From Adiantum capillus-veneris (Eukaryota; Streptophyta; Polypodiopsida; Polypodiales; Pteridaceae), in NCBI GenBank assembly GCA_014529385.2, contig CM043956.1, positions 60,957,120-61,021,119 on the forward strand: a DNA stretch of 64,000 nt, given 5' to 3'. Below the pieces are notes generated by a model. The model was not told the DNA's origin, made no database searches, and saw only the letters and a list, made by a program, of their open reading frames with translations. Shown piece by piece: positions 43,286 to 55,168 of the stretch. The translations under genes and the position numbers were made by a program. The stretch's first letter is position 1. Each line of letters begins with the position of its first letter.

Positions 43286-45460
43286 ATCGTGGTCATGTGA
43301 TAGCCTATGACAACAGATTATTCTCTAAGGCTGAGAGAGTTGCACAGAAGGAATTTCTTGTAGTAATTCATACATTATCTGCTAAAAAACATTACCTTCT
43401 TGGAGCTGATTTACAGTTCATACTGATCATTAGAGTTGGAGATACTTCTTGTCACAATCGAAGCTATCTGACAGACAAATGAGATGGGTAAATCTTTTGT
43501 CTCTCTTTTATTTTCAAAATTCAAATTGTTTATATAGAGGGGAAGAAGAATGTGGTTGCAGATGCTTTATCTGGCAAACCGCAAATTTTTGTAGTCATTG
43601 CTAGTTTTTATCATGAGTTGGATGACATGCGACAGTAGTATGCTACAGATCTCGATTTTCAGAGATGAGTTGGATGACAGGCGATAGTAGTATGCTACTG
43701 CTACCTTTGCCAATTCCAAATCGACCATGGGAGAGTTTTGCTATTTACTTTATTTTTGATCTTCCAAAGACATAGGGTGGGCATGATGGCATATGGACTA
43801 TTGTAGACAGGTTCAGTAAGCAGGCTCATTTTATCCTTGTAAAGAAGACGATTAAAGTAGAGTTTCTCATTGTTTATATCTTTAGGTACCATGGGATGCC
43901 TTCTTCTATTGTTTTAGATAGAGTTTCTAGGATGACCAATTGGTTTTGGTGAGCTTTAAGTGAGAATTTGGGGACTACATTGAAGTTCTCTTCTTCTTTT
44001 CATCCTCAAATAGATGGGCAATCAAACTTGCAAGGTTGCATCCGTACGTACGTACTGTACGGATCCGTACGGTACAACCGTACGGTACGTACTGTACGGA
44101 TCCGTACGGTACAACCGTACGGTACGAATTTTTACGTACTGGTAGGTACTGTATGGCAAATTTTCACCTTTTTAAAAAATCGACTCCCTGGCGAAAAATC
44201 GACTCACAGGTAGGACAGCGCTGAGAGTTAGTAGATAAGGGGGCACTTACCTTAGGGGTCTCAAGCATAAAAAATCAGTGATTTCTCGCGAATCAGCCTT
44301 GCGTGCGTTTTGCAGACATCTGCGCAGTGCGTTTCAAATTTATTAGTTCAGAGCTCTCGAGTCTCAGCTTCTGCAGACTCCAGAGTTTGTGCCCACTCTC
44401 TCCAAGGTATTCCTGTTCCCTCTTTCATGTTCTCTCGCGTGACTCTGCGTTCTTCTCGCGAGACTCTCCGTTCTACCAAGTTCTCAGTGTTACGTACTGG
44501 TCCCGTACCTTAAAGGCCGATCCATACAGAAGTACGTACCTTACGTACTGATTATGTACCGTACACTACGTACCTTTCCACCTTGAATCAAAGATCACAA
44601 ATTCAGTTGTGCTTGATGTGTTAAAGTGTTATGTTTCGGATCACAAATCGTTGTGGGACAGATATTTGTCATTGGTGTTGTTCGTCTAAAACAACACAGT
44701 CTATACATCGACAGGGAAGGCCCCATTTGAGATTGTTGAAGGTGGCAAGAAAGTGCCGCCTATCTTGTGCACGAAAAATAAGTTATTTGAGGCAAAGCGC
44801 TTTGTGGAGGATCTTCATACCGCATTTTCCAAGATTAAGGAGGTTTTGCAGAAGTCTCAAGAAAAACACAAAAAGGTAGTGAATAAGTATCGCAGAGACA
44901 TGTAGCTTAGAGAGAATGATTTGGTGCTACTCAAGTTTGAGAAAGCACGTCACAGAAAGAAAAAGGGCGAAGAGAGGCTTTATCCAGAGCTGAGCAATAC
45001 TATGGTCCTTTCCAGGTTAGGGAGCAAATCAATGATGTTGCTTTCAGATTGAAGCTGCTAGATCATTGGAAGATTCACAATGCTTTTCATGTGAGTCTTC
45101 TACGTCCTTTTAAAGAACAAGTGCCAGAGGATATGATTGTGGATGAGCAATTTGAAGTTGAGGAACATAGGAATCCTTCAACATGAACAGATACTGGCAC
45201 ACAAGAAAGTAAACATAAAAGAAAAGCTAATCCGGAAATATTTGGTCAAGTTTCGGAGTGATCCGGTTTTGGATGCCAAATGGATGGAGGACGACTTGGA
45301 AGATACTTCTCAATTATTAGAGCTTTACCTTGTGGCTTTTGGATTGTCTTCTACCTTGCACCAAGAGTTTAGGATGGTTCGACGATTGAGTCTGGTGCAG
45401 GGCCTACTTCATAGAGGAGCGCTACTCCACTCTCTTGTCACAGATCAACACAAATGATTG
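43286..45460 (+). pseudogene. M Pol (family 3): RNase H, integrase, chromodomain
   Basis: It begins mid-gene with HVIAYDNRLFSKAERVAQKE and KKHYLLGADL of RNase H, then VYIEGKKNVVADALSGKPQI, a gap where the integrase zinc region is missing, FSKQAHFIL-type core text, FSSSFHPQIDGQSN, then a 559-bp insertion and the rest: STGKAPFEIVEGGKKVPPIL, WKIHNAFHVSLLRPF, and a chromodomain with RKYLVKFRSDPVLDAKWMED. Many stops and shifts; the oldest-looking pol here. Confidence 0.75.
44027..44585. mobile_element. GTAC-rich TIR-like insertion in M integrase, TSD AATCAAA
   Basis: 559 bp between direct repeats AATCAAA (44020-44026 and 44586-44592). Removing it and one repeat restores the M frame codon for codon against D and K. 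The ends are inverted around CAAGGT (44031) and ACCTTG (44580-44585). Both sub-terminal parts are dense in GTAC and TACG words, with a 37-bp unit in two copies at 44051-44124 containing the palindrome GTACGGATCCGTAC. No transposase is seen. A non-autonomous DNA transposon, perhaps hAT-like, is most likely. Confidence 0.7.
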
Positions 45461-46030
45461 ATAGTGTTTTTTATTGATCAGTTGTTATCCTTTCAGGGAT
45501 GTTGAGCTGACGACATTTTGTCGTCACTATGTATTTTGACGAAATTTGTAACAAGAATGATTTACTCTCTCATTTTGATTAATGTCTTACTATTTGATTG
45601 AGTATGATTGGATGGAATGACTGAAGCATTCTATCTTGATGATGTACTAATTCATTAGAGACATCCGTGGAGTTCGAGTTAGAACCGGATGTGATGATTA
45701 GTATGGATAAATCTAGTGTATCACAGTTTCAATTTGGATGAGATGAACTGGGTATGTGGTTTTAGTGCATCAAGACATTCGCCAGAGATCGATCAGATTT
45801 GGATGTGATGGCTAATATTGCTACTCCAGGATATTGAAAGTTCTGATGAGGATGAGATTGTTGGATAGAAATTTGATTGATTCTAGTGCATACGGAGCAT
45901 CTGAGTGTTCGAGATTGAACTGGGACTTGTTCAAGATAAATACATGTGATGCATGCCATGTGGTCTGTGCCATTGATGCATGTACGTGATTGATTGAGTA
46001 ATTGATAAATATTATTGTGAGACTGTGCAT
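45461..46030 (+). other. M 3' non-coding tail
   Basis: No gene is seen. The text around 45790-45850 resembles 280-335 of element A, which links M and A as one family. The M 3' LTR is absent; the tail meets element L2 near 46030. Confidence 0.6.
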
Positions 46031-47380
46031 GTGCGGAAGCGAGAGAGAGAGAGGTTCTTTGATTGTTCCTTCTTCAACGATGCTTGTTCGTGCTGTTGCT
46101 ACCGAACCGGGCAATCGGTCTTCATGTGTCCTTTCTCATCACAGTAGAAGCAGCTTCCTTTCTCTTTGAAGGTTTGTACTTGATTTCGCGTGAGATACTT
46201 GAACCGTTTGCCGGTACCCTCTGGTTTCTTAGGTTAATCCGTGTCCTCTGGGGGATGCTTTTTGCCTTGGTCGCCATGGTCACCATAAAACGCTCTTTGC
46301 CTTGCAAGGTATGTGCTATGTTCCATCTGTCTTGGGGTACTAGTGGAATGTAGATCCTCGGCGATGATTGCCGACTCCCTCATCCGCTATAGGGTGTTGT
46401 GGGGGTACACCTTCATACTCTTCCGATGCGGCGGTTTGAAGGCCTGCTTCAAACGTCTGCATCTTTTCCTCATCGAAAATCTTCATGAAAGGCGTAACTT
46501 TCAGAAGAACTGACCAATACTTGTCAACATAAGCCATGACTTTCTCATGTTCCTTCTGGGCGAGTCAGTCCCATTCCTTCTGAATGTCCTTCTCGAAGTC
46601 GGGCGGAAGAAATTGTTCATAAGATTCAGTTTTGAATTGAGTCCATGTTCAGGCTTGTGTACCTTCCAGATCTTGGCTAACCATCAGTCGCTTGCTATCT
46701 CCTTGGGATGCATCCCAACATGACACAACCTGGATTTCTCCGTGAAGTTCCCATTGGCAAAAGCAACCTCAAATTGCCTGATGAAAGACAATGCCTTGGA
46801 GATGTCTTTCTGTCTCGTATAGTTGTCAAACTTGACATCCTTGTCACCGGATTTGAAAATCCCCATCTTGCGGTGACGCTTGTGGTTATCCTTCTTGAAC
46901 TTGGGCTTCTCTTTAGTATTACGTAGGGTAGTAGTAGGAGTTTTCTTCTTCGGAGAAGATTTAGATATTGTATGAGAAGTAGATGTAGTAGTATAATGAA
47001 GAGAGTATGATGGAGAAGAGATAGAGATATCCTTGCTCTCATTAAGCAGAGAAAGTTCTTTTTCTTGGCCCTTGCTCTTGGAAGGCCGTTTGTCCCGATT
47101 CGGAGATCCCTTGTGCACTTCGACACCTCTTTGCGCATCTTCCTCCTACTGTTTGCTACCGCCGATAGGTTTTTCCTGACACCCATCGGCATCTGTTCCT
47201 TGCGGGTTTTGATTCCTTCCAAAGCCTTTTGGACAGTCGGCAGTGTCAGCAGCTGTTGTAATTGCGCGAGTTGAACTCGAACTTGCTGAAGTTGTCTTTA
47301 GCGGTTCTTCCGTGGTTCGTCATTGTTCTTTCCCTTTCCTTCTCGGAATTTTTTCCTTTGCAGAGAAAGAGAGGAATCCG
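46030..47380 (-). pseudogene. L2 Gag with zinc knuckle
   Basis: Minus-strand frames show KDVKFDNYTRQKDISKALSF with IRQFEVAFANGNFTEKSRLC (gag core), then EKVMAYVDKYWSVLLKVTPF and PPDFEKDIQKEWD, and at about 46170-46100 the zinc knuckle CFYCDEKGHMKTDC. Stops and frameshifts separate the blocks. The order on the minus strand is LTR, PBS, gag, so L2 is minus-oriented; nothing of pol is present before the junction with M. The gag type resembles the Gypsy families here rather than copia. Confidence 0.7.
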
Positions 47381-47381
47381 A

Positions 47382-47393
47382 GCTCTAATACCA
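47382..47393 (-). promoter_or_regulatory. PBS of element L2
   Basis: TGGTATTAGAGC on the minus strand, one mismatch from the initiator tRNA-Met PBS, one base from the LTR end. Confidence 0.8.
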
Positions 47394-47394
47394 C

Positions 47395-48871
47395 TGTCAC
47401 AAATGGGAGCGCACATGAATAATCAACAAGCTGAAAATAAATCATCGTTCAACTCAAAAGAGATGAGGGAGAAGATTGACAGTATTTGGGATCAGAAGAT
47501 GGGCTGGTCCCCCCTCCTTAAAGAAAATCTTTATTAGGGAGAATCTTTTTACAAGCACAAGAACCGAAGTAACTCCTCCGTTCTAATTCTCAGACTCGAT
47601 GGTCAATTCCTTCCCGTGTGGGAAATTCCTGAGAGACGAGCTCTCAATTCTGTATTTGTTTGCTCCTAGAGCGTGAAGCCCTACAGACCGTTCCTGATTC
47701 TGTTCTCTGAATCTTTGAGCATAGGCCGAGGCCTCGTTGCTCCTTCTTCGTGATGGAGTAGCACAAACACGAAACAACAACTCTTATGTGGCGAATTCAC
47801 AATGGATACTTGTTGCTCCGAGTACGGGAAAGCAAACTCCGTGTATTGGCTTGCTCTTGATCGCTTGCAAATTCTTCGCCGGATGGACTCTTGCTACTAG
47901 CGCTGGCACCACCTGGAAGACTGAGAGAGAGCGTGGGCTGCTTTTATAGGCTCCCTGCTCGCACCCGGCAGGAATAGCCGGTGCGGAGCCGGTTGGAATA
48001 GGGGTAGCCAGGTAGGGCTGGAAGGAGGAGGAGGTTGGCGGTGTCACAAGACGGGCACCACTTGCTAATAGAAAAGAATAGACTGAACAACTTTAAGCAC
48101 TTCAAATAACAACTGAACTGAAAGAGAGTGACCACACTCGACACGGAGTGGCGGAATTCCACCCCAGAGAGTATTGGCCCCAAACCTTGGCGCCCCTTTT
48201 GGTATTTCTTTATATTGCATCAACACAGTACAAGCCGAAACTACAGACTCTGCACCTTCTCTAGGAACCATGCCAGAGAATGAGCCCTCAACACATATTT
48301 AAAGGCCCTTGGCCTATGAAAAGCAGTTTACATGAAAAGCCTTCAAACTCAAAAGCTTCTGGTCCAAAAGCAATGCCAAAAAGCTGCCAGCGTAATTTAT
48401 GGAAATCTGTACAGCTGTCACGTTAGCAGTCAACGCAAAATGCGGAATTCCGTACAGCTTGCCACATCATCAGTCAGTGAAAAATCAGGGTTTTCCGTAC
48501 AGCTGCCACGCCATCAAACTCTATGCAATTTCCTTGTGTGTTTGTGTGGGTCGTGCTTTATTTTCTTTATGTCACTTGGGGCCCCATCGGACGGGGTCCC
48601 TAAAAGTTGCTAGGACTTCTTCTTCTGTTACTTGTTCTTCTTAGGGTTTAGGCCCCTCGGCCGACATCTGTAACTTGGCTCCATTCTTCAGGGCTTTGAT
48701 ACGTCAACAGTTTGTGACAGGCGGTTGAGTTTTTAGCGCAAGGAAGAGAGATTGTTGCTGTTTATTCTCAGCCGTATGAATTTAGCGATGGCCTTTTTTG
48801 ATTGAGGTTTGGCTTATTTTTAAGTGGAGTATCCACTTATTAAGTGGGCGGCCGGTCACTTTAAAAAAAAT
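47395..48871 (-). mobile_element. 5' LTR of L2, interrupted by solo LTR A2
   Basis: Pieces 47395-48041 and 48725-48871 join into about 794 bp that match L1 (802 bp). A minus-strand TATA box (CTTTTATAG on the plus strand) lies at 47941. The outer end near 48871 is approximate because of an A run. Confidence 0.8.
48042..48719 (-). mobile_element. Solo LTR A2 (family 3), TSD GGCGG
   Basis: 678 bp, TGTCACAAACTG to CTTGTGACA on the minus strand, matching the A 3' LTR. It is flanked by GGCGG at 48037-48041 and 48720-48724. Perfect ends, a perfect target copy and no internal region identify a solo LTR formed by recombination between the two LTRs of a full insertion into the L2 LTR. Confidence 0.95.
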
Positions 48872-50114
48872 GCGAACCTGGACAAAACTCAATGAAACTT
48901 AGTGAGTTGAAATTTGATGCTATACAATCACATTCCAGGCGTCCCCGGATGCAATGCAATGCATACACAGATTTCTCGCGGGAAAGCATTTTCTCTTCCA
49001 CGAAAACACTTCAGAATATTCCGCTTTTTAGAATTAGCTTCTCAGAACCCATCTTTATTCTTGTGCTTGCGTTTTTACACATATTCCTTTTTCCAGTTCG
49101 GGTTTCCTGCTAGACCAATGGAATATTCCCTTTCTGATGCTCTCGTCACCCATCACATGACGCATCAAGAATATTCGTTCCCCGGTCTCTCCTATCGAAC
49201 TAGTGGTACAACCCCTTCGCGATGCTTAATGTCACCCATCATATGACACATTAGAGTTGTCCGTTCTTGATGGCTTTTAATAATTCCAATAGATTTACAG
49301 TTCCTAACCTTACGGTTCAAGTGCACACATTTAAATATCCTAAGTTCAATAAAAAGAAATTACTCAAAAAAATAAGAAAATAGTCCATTCAACAAACAGG
49401 CACTGCTCGACCTAGCTTTACTCCAATGTATAAATGACCCTAGGAGTCACTTCTCAAGCATGAGTAAGTACCTTTAGTACAGTAGCAAGTACCTGCAGTA
49501 CCTCAACATCTTTGGCGTTTTTGCACCAGATCAGCCCATCAACACCAGTGCTTTCAATTATCAGCCATAACCTCGTCGCACTGTCGCAGATCCAGCCATT
49601 AGTACTAGCATTTTCAGTTTTCTGCCGAAGACAGCAGATCAACAAGCGTTCTCAAATTCAGCCCTCAGATTAGGCAGCGTTTTTCAGTTTTCAGCCCATT
49701 GCTGACCTCGGCGACAACAGATGAGCCCATAGCCTCGTCGTAGTTGCAGATCCCATTCAACACCCCTAGCGCTTTGCATTTTCAGCCCTTAAACTTGCAG
49801 ATCCAAGTACCGGCAACAAGATCCCGTCAGCATCTTAGCATTTAGGACCATTGTATCAACATTTATGCAATCTAAAGCAAATACCTCTCTATCACTCACA
49901 AAACCTTCTTTCACAGTATCATTCTCTGTTTTCTCTCTAGTCTCTGTACATCTCTCATGAAGTAAACTCTCTCATGAAGCATAAGGAACCTTGAGTACGA
50001 CTGAGCACTCATCTTGAGGCATTCACCATCAATCACTTCCTCTGCACATTACAGTTTGCCTTGCTTTTTCTAGTTGTAATGGGGGGCGATTACTTTTCTC
50101 AAAGGGAGGGGGTA
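48872..50114. other. Unassigned retroelement remnants before LTR N
   Basis: No gene is readable. 49440-49860 is rich in TTTTCAG/CAGCCC words that resemble the wording of the family 4 LTRs but do not align cleanly. The end, GGGGGCGATTACTTTTCTCAAAGGGAGGGGGTA, is a 3' internal region with polypurine tract (to 50114), similar to that of A and F, so the last few hundred bases belong to element N. Confidence 0.5.
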
Positions 50115-50515
50115 TGTCACAACTTGGTGACGTGCCATCCGACCCAATTGGAAGTGGGAAGAAAGAGCTCAATTAGACCCGGAAGGTGGACCCAAATCAG
50201 AGCCTAGCGAGAAATGTGGTGGAAAATCTAGTGCGATTCACGACATGTTTTCTAGGAGGTAAGGTGGCACTTGTATGGATGGGTGATGGTGTTACATTGT
50301 GAACTTGGAGCTTTTGGGAGCCAGTTTCAAAGCATTTGACGAGTGCCAGCTTTTGAATAACAATTGATTTCGGAGCTTTTAGCTCTTGTAAAAGCAAGGC
50401 AAAGGGCCTATAGAAGAGAAGCCTTGTGTGAGTTCTAGTCATCCGGTTGGAGCAGACTCGCACTGGCAGTTGTATATGTGAAGATCAATAATATAAAAAA
50501 ATACCCCAAGGGCTC
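50115..50515 (+). mobile_element. LTR N (family 7), truncated
   Basis: It starts TGTCACAACTTGGTGACGTGCC after a polypurine tract. A decayed copy of the shared box (ATAAAAAAATACCCCAAGGG) lies at 50493-50512. Shortly after, the sequence switches to minus-strand gag of element O. Confidence 0.65.
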
Positions 50516-51334
50516 GTAGTTAGGGCCTTTAAGAAATCTGGTGACTCTAGCAAGCTTGCAGTCTTTTGTATAATTCTCATTATTAAAGACAATCTCGAAT
50601 TCTTGGAGAAATTGTAAAGATTTTGGTCTATTGTGAACTCCACTGAATGTGTAAAAGTTCACCGTAGAACCACCATCTTTGAATGGTTTGGGACTTGGAA
50701 ACATGAGGAAGGATAATAGGGAAAATAGCACAGATACATTGATTAAGGTCTTGGTATAGGAGGATACGAGGGTTAAGGTGGTGGTGGGAATGGTGATGGT
50801 AAAGAAGAAGAAACCGAAGAGTTAAGAAGGATCTACAAAGTAGGATTCTCGTTGGCCATTGTACAGAAAACACCTCCAATCAAATAAGACTGGAGGAGGA
50901 GTAAGAGGAGTAGAAACTGGAGGACAATAAAATTCTGGGCTGGAATTGTATAATAGGGCATGTGAGGAGGCAAAGATCCCATAAACATTGGTGGTTTAAG
51001 AGGAACATGGGGGAGAGATGTCACAACAGATGATTGAGGCTTAGAAGAAATTATCGACCAAGGTAAAGTAATTCCAAAATCTCATAAAGATTGTGGAAAC
51101 CTTTACCTTCCACATAAGGTGCATACAGCTTAGAAGTAATAATCATATGCAATCCTTGAACAAAGCTCACCAAAATATTCACAATCAAAGGGAATCATTA
51201 TGAGAGTCTCGGAAGTAGGAGGTTTCCGTCAAGTTCCCTTGGTTGCCTCTGCCAAAGTCGGGGTGGGGTGAGTGTTAGCCTCCATTGGAAGTGATCATTC
51301 TTCTTGTGAGAATACGAAGACTGATTCTCTAACG
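50516..51334 (-). pseudogene. O Gag N-terminal part and leader
   Basis: The minus strand reads FKDGGSTVNFYTFSGVHNRP, KSLQFLQEFEIVFNNENYTK and ARVTRFLKGP. This matches the gag start of family 1 (VKFSTFSGFEDKTKALTFLQ, ATFLKD) in pattern at clear divergence. Upstream is a Pro-rich stretch and non-coding leader. The gene is cut at about 50516 by LTR N. Confidence 0.65.
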
Positions 51335-51842
51335 CCACTAGAATCACCCACTGGACCAATGATCCACTCGAAGACGTAGAATTGTAACTAAAATACTTGA
51401 ATTGAAATGGAAAGATCTTGCTTGCACTTTGTAGTGGACATGAAGAGTTTTGACCCTTAAATGGAGTGCCCCTTGTGGTATTTCTTTATTAATTATCAAT
51501 AGAGCATTCACAACTGTTCTGTGACCACACACTAATTTGTTTTTACAATCCAGGCCTTGCCTCTTATTTAGTTTTTTTTACAGGCACAATAAAAAGCTTT
51601 TACGAAAAAGCCACAATAATCGATTGCTTTCAAAACTTTATCCCCAAGGTTTCCCAGCACCAAAGATCAACCCACATTAAAAAATCTTGCAGTACATTGT
51701 TGCCTGCCCGTATGCTTTTCCTACATCAGACTTGTCCATATGTTTCTATCTTTTCCGGCCGAAAACCCACCATGTTTTACCAGTGGGTGAGCTTTGAGAT
51801 GGCTCTGGGCTACTCTGCTACCCATGTAAATGTGTGGGTTGA
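51335..51842 (-). mobile_element. O 5' LTR remnant, proximal part
   Basis: On the minus strand it contains TAATAAAGAAATACCACAAGG (51470-51490), a version of the shared LTR box, and ends near 51335, where TGGCGTTAGAG could be a decayed PBS. It is interrupted at 51843 by G and may continue at 57629, where CAGGCC/GAGGCC-TTGCCTCTTATTT text recurs. Confidence 0.55.
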
Positions 51843-52987
51843 TGTTATGTGCAGTGGAATGAATGTTGTATTTTCTCAAGATTAGTGATCTTTACTGCTC
51901 CAGGTTCCTTTTAGTTCTTAGGGAAAGAGAGAGATTTCCGTCTTATGGAGAGTGCTATGATCACGAACAAAGTGAGTGGATATTGTGCGTGCAAGTGAAT
52001 GAGACTGAGAGAAGGAGAGAGAAGAGATATGACACCCGAGAGGTTGTAAAACCCTCCTCCGAAGGCCCCACTCTCGTTGGCGAGAGTGGTCTACTTTGAT
52101 TGCACAAAGGTGTACAATGCGAATGCAATGGACTGATGCAACTTGGACTATGCTGATGACGACGACGACTTGATGGCTGAAATCTGGGATCTTCTAATTG
52201 CTGAATTTCGGGACTGTTTCGGTGGCTGAAAATGACTGTTTTGGCTGCGTTTTTATGGCTAAAGTTGGGGGGACTTCTGCAACCGATTGGGTGCTGATCT
52301 GCTACAGTGTCATAGGCTGAAATCGCTGTGTATCTGCTGTAGATGAAGGCTGAAAACAAAGCGCTGCAGCATAGCAAAAATGCTAGCAAAACGCTAGGGC
52401 TGCTGTGGGAAAAACGCTAGCAAAGTTGGATCTGCTGGTGACAATGAGAACTTGCAGTCGCTAGGGTGCTGATGTTGATGACGAAGCCTGCTGTGGAAGG
52501 AAAATGCCAGGGCTGGGGTGGAGATGCAAAACACGCCAGGGATGGGGTGAAGATGCAAAAACGCTAGATGGTCTGAGGGGGTACTGCTGAGAAGTTGCCT
52601 GTTGAGCGGGAAGCTCCTGTTGCCTCTTCTGCCAGAAAGTGCTAACTTGGGTTTGCTTATATATTAACTTAGCAAAATTGCCCTACCTACTTTTGTTGGA
52701 AAGTCACTTAAAAATAATAAGTGAAAATAACCAAAAATAGGAAAATAGGCTAAATGCACTGGAAAATTCCCCTAACTAATGCTATGGATTCTGATGGGAA
52801 TTCCGATGATCATGCTGTGTGCAAGCGGAGGATATGCATCTATGCTAAGTGACTGGACATGTAGGGTCTACGAATAGATTCACAAAAGTGCCAAATCACT
52901 GCTAATCTAGACTTGACTGAACTGAGTGAACCCTGCTGTGGTGTAGCTTGTCCACGGATACATAGGGTTGGGATGTGTCACGTGACA
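51843..52987 (-). mobile_element. 3' LTR of element G
   Basis: 1145 bp. Minus-strand TATA-like sequence AATATATAAG at 52665-52656. It carries an extra short repeat (GCCAGGGATGGGGTGAAGATG) around 52537-52557 that the 5' LTR lacks. Confidence 0.95.
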
Positions 52988-53000
52988 TCCCCTCCTTTTC
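52988..53000 (-). promoter_or_regulatory. Polypurine tract of element G
   Basis: The minus strand reads GAAAAGGAGGGGA directly before the 3' LTR. Confidence 0.85.
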
Positions 53001-53550
53001 AAAGTGAGGTATTGGTACCGAACTGTATGGCGTCGAGGGAGATCGCCAACAGCATCTGGAATCTTGGAAGGGACTCTTTACCGGCCCACTCTGCTGTGTG
53101 GGTCGCGCGGTACTTGAACTTCATAAAGGTCTGCAACGCTTGCTTCTTTGGGCCGCGTCGAAAGCGACACAAAATCTTCTGAATCTCCTTTCTTGCTTCT
53201 ACTTCGTGTAGAGTCCTGCTTCTTTCATCTTCAAGAATCTACATGGCTGAAAATTCCTGAAACCATCTCCAACACAAAACCATGAACATACCCATTCCAT
53301 GTAAAGTGAAGGAAAAAATTCTTGTCATCTCTAAAGACTGTGCATGCAATGTAGATGAACAAATAGACGGAGTGACCACCCGTTCATCAAACACATGCAA
53401 ACAATGCGATCGAATCTTTCCTGTTTGATCAAAATCAATCAACTGTGGCAAATCACAATGGAAATGCCCATGCTTGGTGCTCATACAATCATGTGCTCTT
53501 TCGGAAACTGTCATGCCAAGGAAGAGACATGGAATGTGACTTTCTGACAT
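53001..53550 (-). pseudogene. G downstream frame of unknown role
   Basis: A 103-codon minus-strand frame (53550-53239) continues the protein style of the preceding gene after a frame change: HFHCDLPQLIDFDQTGKIRS and SHCLHVFDERVVTPSICSST. No domain is recognised. It could be the frameshifted C-terminus of the gag-protease protein. 53001-53238 shows nothing. Confidence 0.4.
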
Positions 53551-55168
53551 ACAAACTTTTCATCTTTTCATGAACAATCCGCATACATTCGTGCTCATCC
53601 ATGAGAGAAACGTGCTCAACATACAATATGTCATGCCTAGTAAAAGGGATCACATAATGATGCTGACTAAAATACAGGAAACCTTCACGAATGAAACACT
53701 CGAAGAATGCGTGCGTATCAAGCATGTGAACACATAATACTTCCTGTGAGGGTTCCTTGGAGCAAGGCTCAAGAGCCAAGATCGGTTCTTCGGGATCTAT
53801 CGAATCTTCTTGTGGGGGATCTGTGGACCTCGACTCGAAAGCCAAGATCGATTCGTGGTGATTGATCGAATCTACAATGAGGTTAGCGTCGCTAGAAAAA
53901 GCATCAACTAACACATCTTCCTTGTGAACAATCACATCTTGTTCATGCAATTCATCATACTTGTCTTTAGCATCCAAATCATCATGCAAATCATTATCCT
54001 TCAAATCATCATGCTTCTCATACTCATGTAAGTTCTGTGTGTCATGCTGTGGAGAAAAAGAGACTGAGAAAGTCTCCTTATCTCGAATCCTTTCAACCTT
54101 GTTTTGTATATTAGCAATGAGAGATGGAGAAGGAGAAGTATCCACTCCATGAAAGACAGTAGGAGAATCACTTTTGGCATTGAGAGTTAAAGTGCTAGCC
54201 TCCCAATCAACGAGAGGGTTTATTTCACGAAACCATTTCATGCCTAAAATCATATCACATCCTGAGAGAGGAGAAACAACAAATCTTCTAGTGAAGGCAG
54301 TCTGTTGAATTGCAAACAACACATCAAGGCACTCCTTCGTGATGAGAGCGTCCATACCAGGACGAAAGCCAGAGACCTCGATAGGAGATCTCGGACTAAG
54401 TTCGAGGCGGGCTCTCTCAACAAGAGAGAGGCTGATCACATCATGCATACTACCTGGGCCAAACAATATGACAAAACGGTGCCTCGACGTATGACCATAA
54501 CGTTTAATGAGTGAATCATCAATGGGAGGGTCCTGAGAAACTTTGGGCACAATCGTGTTATCATTCATTGCATTGACAGATGTAGTGGGTGCTGTGGGCT
54601 CTTTAGATTCATTCGATTCAACCTTAGGACATGTTCGTTTTATGTGACCCTTAATGTGACAATGAAAACAACGACCTTCCTTAGAATAAGTGCTTTGTTC
54701 TTCCGACGTGATGTAACCTCCTACAATTCCTTGTGCTACCTTTTCATCTGGAGTAAGCTTAGGTTTAGCAATTGTGTTAGCCTTACCCTTAGATTCATTG
54801 GAAGAATTCTTTGTTGAGATAATGTTGGAAGATTGGTTAGAAGAGTTATCGTTCTTACCATTCTTACCGTTCTTACCGTTCTGAGTAGTCTGCGAAGTCT
54901 GCGAGGTACTTGTGGAAGTCTTGTTCTCCTTAGGCTTTCCTTTGTTGTGCTTCATCTCGTGGGCGAGAGCAATTGCTACCGCTTTGTTGAGATCTATTGG
55001 ATCGAGTACCTCCACATCATACTTGATATACTTGTCCAATCCGTAAAGAAATGCCTCCTTGCGCTTCGTATCCGATTTGCGTAATTGAGTGCCAAGCTGC
55101 AAAACACGATTAGAGAAAGACATAATTGACATACTGTTTTGCTTGAGAGCTCGCCAATCGTCCTTCAA
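53489..55168 (-). pseudogene. G Gag C-terminus, zinc knuckle, protease-like domain and acidic tail
   Basis: 559 open codons. Residues about 1-75 finish the gag core; about 75-170 are Asn/Lys/Ser/Thr-rich; CFHCHIKGHIKRTC is a zinc knuckle; then a retropepsin-like domain with RFVILFGPGSMHDVISLSLV and FVVSPLSGCDMILGMKWF. The active-site aspartate expected before P-G-S is glycine (GGC). The last 220 residues are very acidic and His-rich and match no family I know. It joins the upstream gag by a one-base frameshift at 55165. Complete Gag with a dead protease and no polymerase is typical of parasitic elements. Confidence 0.8.

Noticed and set aside
49440-49860. A further family 4 LTR
   Set aside because: Shared words only; I could not align it over more than short stretches and no termini or TSD were seen.
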